From Aquila chrysaetos chrysaetos (lineage: Eukaryota > Chordata > Aves > Accipitriformes > Accipitridae), in assembly GCF_900496995.4 (NCBI RefSeq), contig NW_024470409.1:1-64000 (forward strand): a stretch of 64,000 nt of DNA, read 5' to 3'. Shown in pieces: positions 46,496 to 59,274 of the stretch. The position numbers and the translations under genes are program-made. The notes under the pieces are model-generated. The model ran no database searches. It saw nothing but the letters and a program-made list of their open reading frames with translations, and was not told where the DNA came from. The number at the start of each line of letters is the position of its first letter. The first letter of the stretch is position 1.

Positions 46496-49400
46496 TCAGA
46501 GATCAGTGATGGCCTTGGCAGTCAGAGCCTGCATCCAAACAGAGTTGCAGGTTTTGCAAAGGATGTGCCCGTCCAGAGGATAACAGTCCTGATTGTCCCC
46601 TTCAGACAGGAGGCAACCACAGTCCTAGGAAATAAGCAAACAGAAAGAGCAAAGTAAATAAGAAAGGAGAACAAGATTAAGCGAAGAATCTATTAGCCAA
46701 AGAAACTCTCTCCTCATTCTCCACCTTGTAACAGGATCCAGCCTGAGTCAGCATAAAGCATGAAGCTGAGGTACGTGATGTCTTTCACGATTAAGCCATT
46801 TCCTGATAAGAGACAATGCTTCAGAGAAGATGGGTTCCCAAGCTCTCTGCTGAATTTAATCCAATTGAAAATAAAAGGAGATTATTCTCTTCACATTTCT
46901 GAGGAAGGAAAGGTCTTTAGCATTGGAGAAAACATCAAACTTAAGCACATATTTATTAATGCAAAAAAGTGTAAAAAAGAAGCACCACTGGGAAGAAGTT
47001 TGGTACTAATATCTGACTACAAGTAATCTCTTTTGGAAGAGTTAATGCTGCAAAGCTATAGCATCCATTCCAGGGATGACAGCTAAGCAAACTTCCTGCC
47101 TGCCTACCATTACCAGAATAGTCACCTGTGTTTGTATTGCAATTGGCCCAAAAGGTTGTGACAGAAGGGAGGATGTCACTGAGACAGGCACATGGAAACC
47201 CCACTAAAAGGCCCCAAACCTGCTGCAGAGACCTCAGACTCTAAGTATGTAAGGCTAAGTATAGCTGCTAGGAAAGTTGGGAATTATCCCTCACTGTATG
47301 ATCAGGCAATCACTTGGCCCAAGACTGCTAACGGAGCTGCAGTGAGGGGATTACAGCTTGCTTAGAGGCCATGCCTCTTCATCATAAATCTGTTTGTAAA
47401 TATACCTGGCAAGCAAGTGGTGGAAAGAGGAATATCTTTGTTGTTCCCTTTGAGATAGCTGAGGCACACGGAGATCAAGGCCAAGTGAGTGTCTGTGTCC
47501 TGTGCTCTCCACTGCATCTACTTCTGACATTCATGTATGTGAAACCTAGGTATCTCAGCAGCCAGCATGGGGACATGCTGTATGACGAATTAGGCTCTAC
47601 AAAACAGTGTAGGAATGCCCCAGCATCTTTAAAAAACTGGGCCTAAGTAATGGGCTGATATGTACCCTGGAAGCCAAGGTCAGGTCGAGAAGTCAACCAG
47701 ATGCCTCAAGTTCCAGCCTAGACCTTTAAGCCTTAGTCCATCCCTCTTTCCAGTTAAAGTTATTAAAACCTGCAACTGTGTTAATACATTTGGTCTTATT
47801 TTCTTACCCTGCCATCTGGCTGATCTATTATCCACCAAGTAACACTTGCATTGAAGAATTCTTGAAGGTTCCCTAACACAGCTGTTCCCACATGTTAATT
47901 GCTTTAAGGTGATTTTTCTTCTCTGTCTTCAGATTCTTACCATCAAAATTATATGAAGAGCATAATGAAACTGAACAGGAAAGTAGCACAAAAAGCATTG
48001 CACAAAACAAGAACTATCACGTTTATGTGTCCATTAAAATTCTTCAACCCAGAGCCATATGTTGAGTTTCCTGTACAATCTTGCTCAAATTCTAATATGC
48101 ATTAGCTTTCATTTTAAGAACATAAACATGACCAACATTTGTGTCCAAGCTATAATTTATGAAGTTCTCAAATATTAAGCCCTAATTACCTGAGTCATAT
48201 TCTCTTGCTCTCCTAATGAACCTGTTATAAGCAAGGGACCTGATTTTCTTCTCATTTGCGCTGACATAAATGAGGAAAAATTCCTTGCATGCTGAAGTTA
48301 ATGAAGTAATTTGATTGTACAGCCAGTGTTACAATAGGGTATGCCTGTCATGTATAACATGAGGCAGTGATGAAATTAAGCCAGCCTTTGCTTTCTGTCC
48401 TTCACGTGATTAAAATACTAACCTCACATCAGTAGCACTGGACATGGAAATCACGATCCAAAGCAACAATGTGTACAGCCTCCTCTTGTCCTGGGGCTGG
48501 CATGATGGGCTGCTTACACACTGAACATCTCGGTGCAAATTTCCTGAAGAAAGAAGAGACCGTCCCAGTCATCCTCGAACTTGGAGTGGAAGTTTTTGTT
48601 GACTGCACCAGCAAGACAGAAATGTGAGCATTTGTATGAACACACACACACACACATATGTACACGTATGTCACAGTTTGTAGCTTTGCACAGCTGCTTC
48701 TTTGGAAAGAAGACAGAAAGGAACATTTTAGTCTTACTATGCAATTTGAGGCTTGCAGGCTATTAAAGAGCATTTATGCAGACTATTAGGAGAGGACTTC
48801 AAGAATATCTGACAAGTAGCAAAGCATATTCTGCTTGCCCTGTTTAACAACTAAAGTGCCTGTTGAATGACCCACGATCGTGACACCTATGCACTGCCAC
48901 AACCCTCACGCTCAACCCCCAGCCTAACTCTAAGAAAGTCCATGCAAATCCTAAGGTTAAAAAGATGACCAGAATCTGCTTCAAAAGCATCTCTTGAAAA
49001 AAGTATCAAAATATTAAAATTTGGAGATTAGAACAAATAGGTAAAAAGTCTTAATAGACATGGTAAAAAGATTTGCCTTACACTATACTAATTTGTTGAG
49101 GTTTATCCCATCCATTTTAAACTTCTGAGCCATCTTACCCACTTATGCACACAGGAGTACACTCCTGGCTGTGCTCACTCTCAAACAAGAAGCATCAGGG
49201 CAATTCTGACCAGCTGCATTTTCTAGCTAACCAACTCTCAGTTATCCATTAGTGGGTTGCCGAGGCTTAAAAGGGAACAGGTCTGGGTGCAGACACATGA
49301 ATGCTCTCTTCCACGGTCAGCCTGAGTCAGAATTGTGTAGTGACAATCAGTCACTATGTGAAGGGGCTGACTTGAATCAGGCTCAGCTCAGGGATCAACA

Positions 49401-51844
49401 GGAGCACAGACCTTTCTTTTTCCCCTTATATGGGCCACTGTATGCCCTTCTGTCTAATTCACATATGTTCTGTGTTAGCTCTGGTTTTGCTCACCCCAGT
49501 TGCCCATGAGAAGTGGCCATCTCTGCTCCTAGGTACGTAGGAATGCTTGAGAACATTTAGCCTGTGGTGAAGCATTATTTGCTGTTTTGGTTCAAAACCT
49601 ATGGGTACCAATTCCCTGGCTGCAAATTCTGCTCACAAAAAAAGAAACTTATACCTACATAATCTGCTGCCATGTAATGAGAGTTGGGCTATGGAGCGTG
49701 GGCTATGTCCATGACAGAGGGCAATGCTTGTGGCAAACATCAGAACACGAGGAGATCAAAGCCCTTTTCTTCTGAAACGCCTAGGAAAGATTGACTCTGC
49801 CACCCAGTCTGTCACATGAACCACCTCAGAATTAACTAGCTTAGAAAAGAAAAAAAATCAATCTGTACTAGGAATAAAGAAAAATATTAATTTCACTGGC
49901 AGCAGATGAAAGATGCCTGTGTAGCTGCAATCTAATGAAAAAATGAATTAAACAGTGGCTATAGTGAGCGCTCTGGAAAATAAATGGATCATGATATGAC
50001 AGGAGCTGTAATCGCAGTTAATTATATGCTGCTTCATGCAGGTGCTTCCTTGTGCCATTTAGCTCAAATGTGGTGCTTAAAAATACTTAAACATTTCTCT
50101 GTCCAGGCCACTGTGAGTAATTCATTATGAGCCAAATATTAACTCCCAGGACCCAGAGATGACTCCTGCAGATTTCAGGGGATGTGGATGTGCTACTGCA
50201 GCGCCTAAGCTCAGGGAGTACCTAAGCGACAGTGTGATCATCAGGTACAGTTTTGTTATCAAGAGAATGTACAAGAGCACTCAAGCTCCAGACCAGGAGG
50301 ACATGTCATCCCTAATCAATTAAAACCGGGCTGGCCAAAGTGCTGCTAAATGCGTGGCTGGCCAAAGATTTCTGAGTGTCACATTAGGTCTCATGCTATT
50401 CCCATCATCTTCCCCTCAATCGTTCACTCAACGATTGTGTGTCCTTTCCTTGGATTGACAGCCTCCCAGTTCCCACTCTCAGAGCCCTGAGGTTTACATC
50501 CAGTCACTGCCAAAAGGCTTCAACATGGGACATCAGCTCTTGCTCCCAACCTTTCTCCTGAAGGCATGTGAGCCCTTGGCCTGTGGGGTGTGGGGAAGGA
50601 GCAGTTTCCAAATTGTAAGTGGGTGTTAGGGAAACCCTTCAGGAGCCTGAGTGGTGTGTAAGCCTCCTGTTGGGCCTGTGCTCAGGACCAAATTTTGCCT
50701 TACACACAACTGCTGGCACAGAAAAGCAAAGCAACACAGCAGCTGCCAATTAACCCAGCCTATCTGAGCTACAGGGAACATCCTCATGTTGGATTTTAAC
50801 ATGCCAGTTGATAGTGGCTGCTTCCCGTTTCTGTCAAGTCAGCCTGCTTCTTTGAGCTTTCAGGCCTACACACTGATGTCACAAGGCTCTAATTAAGTCT
50901 ACCCCATTAGAAATTAAGAGATAAATGGTTGAGATGTAAACTCACATTTGTCAGTATTGATTTCCTCTTTTAATTGAGGGGTGTAATGTGTCTGGCTTTT
51001 CCATACAGGGGAAACATTTGTGCTCTAATTATATCTACTTGTCTTCCCTAGATTAGTTGTGACGATGGAGGGGGGTAGCATGGCAGTGACAGAAACTACT
51101 TGCAACTATACCTTTCAACTTACTTTAAATAGCAGTTTCACTATAAATTATTACTAGGGCTGTATTTTTAGCAGCTTTAAAAAGCTAATTAGCAACTAGA
51201 AACAAAAGGAGCTGTGAGCATCCTGTGGCCACCTAGATTCCTCTGGCCGGTAGGCAAACACCTGCAGAATGCAACAGTACAGGACCTCTCTTAATTGCTC
51301 GTTGGAAGAAGCAGGGAGACGCTGATGTGGAAGTGCAGGTACAGGCAGTGAGGAGAAACATGCACATGCTAAGTGCAGGGGAAGGCAGGGGGAATGCAGA
51401 GCGCTTAGAATGGAAGAACACAGAGGATATCTATAAATTCAGATCTAAGCGAAACAGACATGAAGCAGCATCAGCTCCTAACCAATTAATGTTGTATGCC
51501 ACAGTATGCCTGCTTGGAGCAAAGCTCTGCCTACTATTTAAGAGCCTTGGGAGGAAGTGGCAGAGAGTTCAGATCTTTTTGGATACTCAGACTAAAAAAG
51601 AAGAATTTTTAGGGACAAAAGAGAAAGACAATAAGCAAAGCCACTGATAACAGCTTAGGCTATACTTATGGAAATCCTCGATGCAGTGGATGTTCCCACC
51701 AGCATCCACAGTGAAGGGGATCCCATACAGGCTGCGATGGCACATCACACAAGTGAAACAATGGGGATGGTAGGCCTTCCCGGTGGCTCAGAGGATCCTT
51801 TCCATGATGGGCTTTGCACAGACACTGCATTGCTCCAGTGTGTT
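46496..51844 (-). pseudogene. LPP: LPP-like LIM-domain gene, last three exons, inactivated
   Basis: Three minus-strand exons fit the C-terminus of LPP, a zyxin-family focal-adhesion LIM protein. Exon at 51844-51666 (179 nt): NTLEQCSVCAKPIMERIL, TGA, ATGKAYHPHCFTCVMC and NIHCIEDFH, forming LIM2. Exon at 48543-48423 (121 nt): KFAPRCSVCKQPIMPAPGQ, then VALDRDFHVQCY, TGA, CE, starting LIM3. Exon at 46624-46496 (129 nt): DCGCLLSEGDNQDCYPLDGH, then ILCKTCNS, and the end LTAKAITDL-stop, like LPP's STDL PDZ-ligand tail. Acceptors (ttgcag, ttcag, cctag), donors (gtatag, gttagt) and intron phases are all consistent, so this is an unprocessed genomic copy. Both internal TGAs sit where family members have Arg, consistent with CGA to TGA. 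LIM1 and the proline-rich part were not found. Introns are about 3.1 and 1.8 kb. Confidence 0.85.
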
Positions 51845-54800
51845 CTGCAAACAAAACATACACAACAGACGTAAGCACCATCTCAGCAGCATATTTACAA
51901 AGGTCAACTGGGTTGGAGGCTGCTGCTGGTCTACTTGGAGGCTTTAGGTACTTTCTTTTCATTTCTTCTAGGTAAGTGCAGTACAGGCAACAAAGAGTAT
52001 GGTAACAGCACAGGGCCTGGGTCAAGCCTTTAGTACAGTTTGAGAACAGAAACCAGAGCCATCTTTCAGCAGCTCTGATGCCCATCAGGTGGGTGCATCT
52101 GAGACATTATAGCTTCTGTAGCCAAGAGCATGCAAAGGAGTTATGCAGCTTGCACTCCTGGGTTTTCGCCTGTGGATTGCCCAGTCTGAATGACCTTTTG
52201 CAGCTGAGTTGATTAGAGACAACCTCCACAGCATGCAGTGCAAAGCTGAAGCGCAAACTTCTGGGGGTGCACAGAGACCCCCTAACTGCTCTGCCAATAC
52301 AGTTCCCATGAAGAATCTTTATCTGCCTTGTAAGAAAATCTTGATCTTCCTCTCCCACCATGGAGACTACTGTTGAGTCTGGGGAGACAACAAAGCAGTG
52401 TCTGCAATGAAAGCATTGCGAGGACAGGAGTTCAGGATGACTTAAACTGTTCATTTATCTCTGGCCCAACATGTTTGAGATAATGATTGTAAAATGCCAG
52501 CCCTAAGTCTATGATCCTTACTGCACAGCTTTTACATACTGGCCTGCTCTTGGAGCGCTGGAGCCAAAAAAAACCCCACCTTTCAAGTTGGGTCTATTGA
52601 ATGATTCATCTCATTTCAATCCTCAATCACCCTTGCAGTTAATTATAGAAACACCAAGATAATTTTGCTTCAGATGGTTGTCTGTGAGCCACACCAGCCC
52701 TTCTGACACCAACTGTGCAACTTACTCTTTCAAACCAAGCACGTTAAAGATACATGCCATGAATGGAGGGTGCAACGCACATAGATGCAAACAATAAATC
52801 TGTGGCAATGATTTGAGTCATTTCACTGGACTTTAGGAAAGCAAACTTCACCTATTACTCTTGCTTGGTGCATCTGGAGTTATCAAATAACATTATCACC
52901 CAGTGTTTGAATCTTGGATGAGGTAGAAAGTCTATGATTACTATATTGATTATGATTAAGATAGACAGAAATAAGGAGGGGGGAAAAAAGGAAAGGAAAA
53001 AATCTAATGGGACAGAAATATAAAAAGCTGCTGGAAGGCAGATCATGTTGACAAACACAGGAAGGCTAAAGTTATTCTGCTTCCTCATGCAACAAAATTC
53101 CCAGGGAGAGTAGTGCTCTGAGTGACCACATTGTTATTGCTTCTTTGAGCCAATAGTCTCAGGAGCAAGATCCAGTCCTTACATGTGCAGCTAAAATGTA
53201 TTGTCAGGAGATGAATCACCCAGGAGCTCAGAGAGATTACTTCTACACTTCTACATATTTGTTATCGGATGTTATCTCTGGGCTGCAAATCACTGGTAAG
53301 ATACAAACATAGAAATACACAGGTTCATATGAGAAGATCAAAAGGAGTGGTTTTGGAAAGGTCGGTATGAACAGTCCTGAATTTCAACCCATATGAGAAC
53401 CACCTCCCACATTTGTAAAGAGAGCACAGCCAGATTAGTGTTGGTTTCAGACTGGGTTTTGCTTTATGCCTTGTAATAATGGGCAGGAAAGAATTATTGC
53501 TGGCCTTTCTGTCTGGTTGGTGTCACCATCAGCATCATCGTAACAGTAGCTGGTATGCCAGAAAAAGCAAGGTCAATAATTTTCTCCTTGGGAGAAATAA
53601 CCTGGCAAATTTACCATTTTGCTTTGCATAAGCAGATCACATCATCTGAGTCCATATTCATGCTATTCTCTATATTGCCAAGGAAGGAATGCAGCACAGC
53701 TGCAGACACTGATGGAAGATTGTGCCATTCATAAGGCATTTGCTATGACGCCTTCTGAATATGTGCAGGTATGGAGCGTTTGCCTCACCAAGTCACTGCT
53801 TGCTTCATTTCTAACAGTTGCCAACAACAGAGGCCAAAGTATGAGAACAGGGCAAGCAAAACACAGCAATTCCTTAGGCTATGCTTCCAGCCTCCAGCGA
53901 TTTCTGGCTTAGGGACTTCCTGAGCCAGAGCTTGGCTTCTCTGTACTTAGCCTCAAGTGGGTGTTTCTCCCATGAACTTCCCTAATCACTTTTTGAATTC
54001 TGATAAACCTTGAGCACCCACAACATGGCCAGGAGTTTCATGGCTTTCCCACACATTGGGGGCTGATCTGCTAAGCAGTTCCCCTGGTCTGCTACGGCAG
54101 CCTATGTAACAGCGCTCCAGACAGCAACACTGAGCACAGCCTACCTGGTATTGTGAACAGAGCGGAAACCTGCAGCTGCAATCCACCCTGCAAAGGGATT
54201 TAACACCAAACAGCGTGACCTGGAAATGCTCTCGCTATGGATCCAATACAACCCCTACTCGCGCGTTTCAGACACAGAGTTTAAGACCGCAAAGGATCAT
54301 TAAAATCATCTCGTCTGACATCTTGCATTAGCACTGACTTTGGTGGGAGTTTCACAGTTACCAGGACAGCAGGTAATCATGCTTCTGGATTATACCTTCA
54401 GAAAACACGTCTTCTCCTCCCAAATCTCAGCTCAGTCACACTGTTTGACATTCTTGCAGCTAAGACAAGCATTTTAAATTAACCAACTCATGATTAAACC
54501 TTCTATACAACCTGAAAATCAGACCTGAGAAATTTATTCTTTTCATCCTTCCAAGTCTGTACCAGTGAGGAAAAACAAAGTCATTAGTTTCAGACTCCAG
54601 CTCACTCCCTGTCTGGGAGTGTATTTGCTTAAGCCTCTTTCCTTGTTAGAACCCTGGCTCAGACCCTTCTCTTCAAGGTGTTACCAGAAGATGCCAAAGG
54701 GAAAGCTTCCTTCATTCATACCCATTTGACGTCAGGTTGCTGTAAGGCAGGATTTGGCCTGTGGAGCTAACAGGGTTTTCTCTGATTCTCTAATCAGGTT

Positions 54801-54985
54801 ATCCCACATGCCCTAAGTGCTGCCCCAGCAGCTAACAACCTGCACAAAGGTATTTCTGCACATTATGGGAATAGCATCCCTGTGGGATTAGAGGGTTGCT
54901 GCCTTGATTTTGCTCTCTTTCACAGTTTAGCTAACTCTCGTGGCACCTCCTGGAGCTTTCAGACCTTCAGAAAGTCAAACAAGAT
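51845..54985. other. AT-rich, likely intronic flank of the LPP-like copy
   Basis: Upstream of the LIM2 exon (minus sense). I searched for an LPP LIM1 exon and found none. A plus-strand frame near 53680-53770 that ends at a GT was considered and rejected. Confidence 0.4.
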
Positions 54986-55508
54986 TGTGGCAGTACACCT
55001 CCCACGCACACACCCATCCCGGCAGCAGGAAACGAAACTTCCCCAGGCAGGGAGAAGGGGAAGGAAACCCTGGAGGCTGCAGGCTGAAATTTGAACTGGC
55101 CAGTCAAGACGCGCCAGGTACACTGAGGTGACCCTCTTGGCCAATAGGGATTAAATGACCACAGGTCAGATTCGACAGGGGTATAAACGGGGTCCCGCCG
55201 GAGGACACGTTGGCAGTCCTCCTCGGAGCAGCGGGTCTGCAGTCGGGGACTCCCCCTCGGGTCGGGGCACTGCCCGAGGTAACTCCTCGAGGGAGAGAGC
55301 CCTCAGCTTTTAGGTGAGTGATAGGCGCGTTTTAGAGCCGTCACTTTAAATCTTGGGGATTCTTAAATTGGCTCTGTAGTATTAATTCTCTTTACATCAT
55401 TGAGCCTGTGGTTTTATAAAATGTTACCGGACTTCTAACTAACTTTTGCTGAAGAATAAATCTGAGTTTTAACACCTGTTGGATTTGGTTATGCGTGCAT
55501 CCATAACA
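54986..55508 (+). mobile_element. Solo LTR, family B, plus copy
   Basis: 523 bp, begins TGTGGCAGTACACC and ends CATCCATAACA, with a perfect five-base duplication aagat on both sides (54981-54985, 55509-55513). TATA-like 'ggtataaacgggg' near 55180 and AATAAA near 55455. It keeps more CpG than the minus copy at 43649, suggesting it is younger. Solo LTR fossil. Confidence 0.9.
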
Positions 55509-56049
55509 AAGATGAAGAAAAAACCGAACAGCCCTATTTTTCTTCTTTTCTCCCAAGCTGCCATTTCCAGCCCTCTCTGTAATCAACAGGTAGAGCTAAA
55601 TGCATCTGATGAGCTACACAGAGGGCCAAAACAAGGCACAGAGAAGAAAGATAAGAACCAGCTAGGAAACATCAGACCTAAGGGCTGTGATCAAATTCAT
55701 GTCATAAAAATATGGACCACAAATCCAGCATGGGCTGAGGGGAAATTTTATCATCTTTTCCCATATTTTTGGCTAAGAGGCAGGGGGTGCCCTTCTTTTT
55801 TAGAGACACTTATGTCTCCAAATCCAACTACTTTGGGGGGTTTGAAAAGGATGGGGAAGGAACCATCCATTTCTAAATGGAAGGTTGGCCCAATGTTAAA
55901 GCCTGATTCTGGGTCCAGTTGTATAGTATCAGATAGACCTCCAATCAGGGCATGGCAGAGAATGCAGACCCTATCCGCGGAGAGTATTGCTGTTATTTTG
56001 GTCCTTTGAGCTCTGTTAGGATTTTCTTGAAATAGAATAATTCTAGTCA
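55509..56049. other. No gene recognised
   Basis: A frame across 55479-56009 stays open for 176 codons but crosses the LTR edge and has no recognisable domain. Confidence 0.4.
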
Positions 56050-56470
56050 TCATTTCTAATCTCTACTGTTTAACCTTTTCATTAGTGACCTGGACAATGG
56101 ATAGAGTGCACCCACAGCAGGTTTGCAGATGACATAAAACTGGGAGGGATGGTACTATTGTGCTACCATTCAGAGGTTCCTTGACAGGCTGGAGAAATGA
56201 ACAGACAAGAGTCATGCAGTTGAACAAAGGGAAACGCAAAATCTTGCACCTGCATCTGGGGAGGAATAATCCCATTCACTGGTACAGGCTGGGGCTGACA
56301 ACCTGATAAGTAGTTTTGGAGAAAAGGACTTGCGGGTCCTGGAGGTGGACACCACATTGGACATGAACCAGCAATGCACTCTTGTAACAAAGCAGGCCAA
56401 TAGCATCCCAGGCTGCATTAGGAAGAGCATTGCCAGCAGATAGAGGTAGGTGAGTCTCTTCCCAGAGAAA
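56050..56470 (+). mobile_element. CR1: CR1 LINE reverse-transcriptase 3' part
   Basis: 'aaccttttcattagtgacct', 'ttgcagatgacataaaactg' and 'aagcaggccaatagcatccc' are typical of the later CR1 RT region (NLFISDLD, LQMT) and its downstream part (KEDLRVLxVDTTLDMNQQC-like). Many disruptions; inactive. Confidence 0.85.
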
Positions 56471-57654
56471 ACCCATGTGCAGCAATATATAACTGTAATA
56501 TGAATTTTTGTATTTCTGACTCAATACAGTTCTATTCCTTGGGTACCATTTCAGTGGAGGTTGTTACAATGGATAACAGTATGTATTTCTTTCATTGTAC
56601 TTTCCATTTTATCACCTCTATGTAATTGGTCTATCTTCACCTAACTTTTTATTAATAACCTTCTTTAATAATAGAATCCAGACTCCCAGCTACTTTCATG
56701 GCAAATAGATTACCTAGCCGGATCTCCTGAATAACACAAAGACCAGAAGCTCCACTGAATTACATTCCTAGTACAATCTAAGAAAGTCTTCCAAAAATTA
56801 ACATACAACTTTGTGGTTTGTTGGGGTCTTTTTAGAGTGGGGAAGATGTTCATTCAGCAAGAATGGTGTATCCTTCATTGCTATTGGTAAATTCTCCCAC
56901 TATTAATTTTCCTATTGAAATTGTATGCTTTGTATCCAGTCCTGACTCACAGACAATGTGGGGTACTTCTGCTCCATCTAAAGGCCTTCTGCTATACCTT
57001 GACAGACTTCAGAGATTTTGAACAAACCATTCCTATACATTTTCATGGAGAATGCTATAGACTGATTTTCTTCATTTTTACTAACAAGGATGTCTCATCA
57101 AAAGGAAGCACTTCATAAGATATTTAACTCTTGATTATATATGTGAGAGGATAAAAAGGGATATTTTTAGTAGGATAGAACAGAAAAATAATATATCAAT
57201 CTAAAAGATTTATTTTATTTTATTTTATTTATTTTCTGTAGCGCAATGGAATTCAATGATATATGAGAGCTCTAAGACCAAAAATGTATCGGGTTTACCA
57301 GACAGATTTGATAATCTCCACGGTGAAGGAGAACTAAAAGGCTGAACTTTAAAGATAAATGCAAATTCTGCAGATACCAAATATGGTAAATAGCTTCTTA
57401 TATCATCTGAAGATTTGTCTGTGTTTTTACAGTCAGTGAGTCAAGAGTAAGATCTGAATTGGGAAAATGAATGCTTTATATCCTACTATCTCGCTTGTTC
57501 CTGGTGTCATCAGAAAACAGAGGAACACAAAAATTCCTTAAAAAAAGACCAAAAATAAACTAACTTTCTATGCGCAATTTCCCCTTCCCTTACAGGAAGA
57601 AAAAGTTGGAGAAAGAGACATTGGTTCAGACTGCAGTGAAAAGAGTTCATCCTT
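56471..57654. other. No gene recognised, AT-rich
   Basis: AT-rich intergenic sequence with a TTTTA microsatellite at about 57211-57235. Confidence 0.4.
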
Positions 57655-58047
57655 CTGGGATTTTTCTCAATCCCACAGACACCCTTGTCCTCTCTGTTGT
57701 GTTCCTGCACCTCTCCCTGCACACCCTCATTGCAACTTCTTCACAGTGGTGTCTATTGCCCATGGCAGATGCCTCCATACCTCCACACACTTCCTCAACA
57801 ATGTCTCTTTTTCTGGTACCTGTGATTCCTCAGTCACAGTGTCCAACATGCTGGCTGACCTCTTCTCTTTAAAGAAGGGCATTTCTTTTGAAGGTTTCAT
57901 GGCTTGGATAATTTTTTTCACATCTTTGCTCGCATAGAGATCTGATCATCATAACAACCTATGATTGCTACCGAGCCATCTGCAACCCTTTGCACAACTT
58001 GACCATCACGAGCTGGAGGGTGTGCCTACAACAGGCTGGAGCATGTC
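57655..58047 (+). pseudogene. Olfactory receptor pseudogene interrupted by an LTR
   Basis: OR motifs in order: TLVLSVVFLHLSLHTLIA (TM1-like); HTSTHFLNNVSFSGTC and DSSVTVSNMLADLFSLKKGI (TM2 region); SFEGFMAWIIFF (TM3). After a frame change come IIITTYDCYRAICNPLHN and LTITSWRVC, the MAYDRYVAICNPLHY signature followed by the TM4 start. The coding similarity stops exactly where a solo LTR begins (58048). I found no TM4-TM7 on the far side of the LTR. At least two frame changes and substitutions in the signature (YDCYRA for YDRYVA). Confidence 0.85.
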
Positions 58048-58638
58048 TGTGCTGGTTTTGGCTGGGATAGAGTTAATTTTCTTCACAGTACCTAGTAGGG
58101 GGCTGTGTTTTGGATTTGCACTGAAAACAGTGTTGATAATACAGAGCGGGTTTTGTTACTGCTGAGCAGTGCTTACACAGCATCAAGGCCTTTTCTGCTT
58201 TTCATACTGACCCAACAACGAGCAGGCTGGGGGTGCACAAGAAGTTGGGAGGGGACACAGCTGGGGCAGCTGACCCCAGCTGACCAAAGGGATATCCATA
58301 TGACCTCATGCTTAGCATAGAAAGCTGGGGGAAGAAGAAGGAAGGGGGGGGGATGTTCAGAGTGATGACGTTCATCTTCCCAAGTAACCGTTACATGTGA
58401 TGGAGCCCTGTTTGCCTGGAGATGGATAAATGCCTGCCTGCCAACGTGAAGTAGTGAATGAATTCCTTGTTTTGCTTTACTTGCATGCACAGTTTTTGTT
58501 GTACCTATTAAACTGTCTTTATCTCAACCCATGAGTTTTCTTACTTTTATTGTTCTGATTGTCTCCCCCATCCCACCGGGGAGGAGTTAGTGAGTAGCTG
58601 TGTGGTGCTTAGCTGCTGGCTGGGGTTAAACCATGACA
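58048..58638 (+). mobile_element. Solo LTR, ERVL-like family A, copy 4
   Basis: Starts TGTGCTGGTTTTGGCTGGGA and ends ACCATGACA, 591 bp, with flanking atgtc / aagtc (one mismatch). It contains 'attaaactgtctttatctc'. Lies within the OR pseudogene. Confidence 0.85.
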
Positions 58639-59274
58639 AAGTCCTAGGGCCCCAGTAAAAGAAAAGTTTTATGCAAAATTTTCTGCTAAGGACCTGAAGA
58701 GGGACTGTGTGCTAGGCAGTACCCTCTAGATGTTCCCCACTGATACTGGGAAGAGTGGTCCCAGAGTCCCTCACTAATACCAGGGAAGACACACCAGGTC
58801 TCTTCTGGGTGGAAGCAAGTCAAACAGTGGTGATCACCACAGATCTGCTCAACAGAGCCTCCCAAACAGTCTTGATCACATCATCTACTTTGTCTCATAT
58901 CCCCATTTTCTGCTTTTTCCCCTCCTAGGTTCCTCCTCTTTATCACTTGTCCCCTCCCAAATAAGCAGATCATCCTGTTTACTCTGATTCCTGGGCTCCA
59001 ATTTTGCAGACCTTTTTTGGGAATGAATGAATTGGTGGCCAAATTACAAGGGTGACTGCAGTTAGATAGGTGACCAGGACAAACTGAGTTACCACTTCTG
59101 TGAATCATCCAGCCTATTCATGTCTGTCTGGGGAGTTATGAGAGAAGATCTGGTCCCTCTCTTCTCTACTAAACTGACATTATATAAGTACCTTTCTGTG
59201 CTATTTTGATTCTACTTTAGTTTTCTTAACTATCTTGGTCAGAGGCAAAATAAGTTCTTGGAGGGAGGGCTTGG
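58639..59274. other. No gene recognised
   Basis: Sequence to the right of the LTR. I could not align it to the missing half of the OR gene. Confidence 0.4.

Noticed and set aside
48636-48664. CRISPR-like or regulatory array
   Set aside because: Only an (AC)n microsatellite; no spaced repeats anywhere in the window resemble a CRISPR array, and the DNA is avian.
46496-51844. C-to-U RNA editing or Sec decoding of the two TGAs in the LPP-like exons
   Set aside because: CpG decay of an unneeded duplicate is simpler; no supporting element was seen.
53619-53912. Possible exon ending in a GT donor (QLQTLMEDCAIHKAFAMT)
   Set aside because: No recognised domain and plus strand, opposite to the LPP-like exons; likely chance.
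43649-55508. Two family-B LTRs as ends of one large retroelement
   Set aside because: They are in opposite orientation, each with its own target duplication, and the sequence between is LPP-like, not viral.
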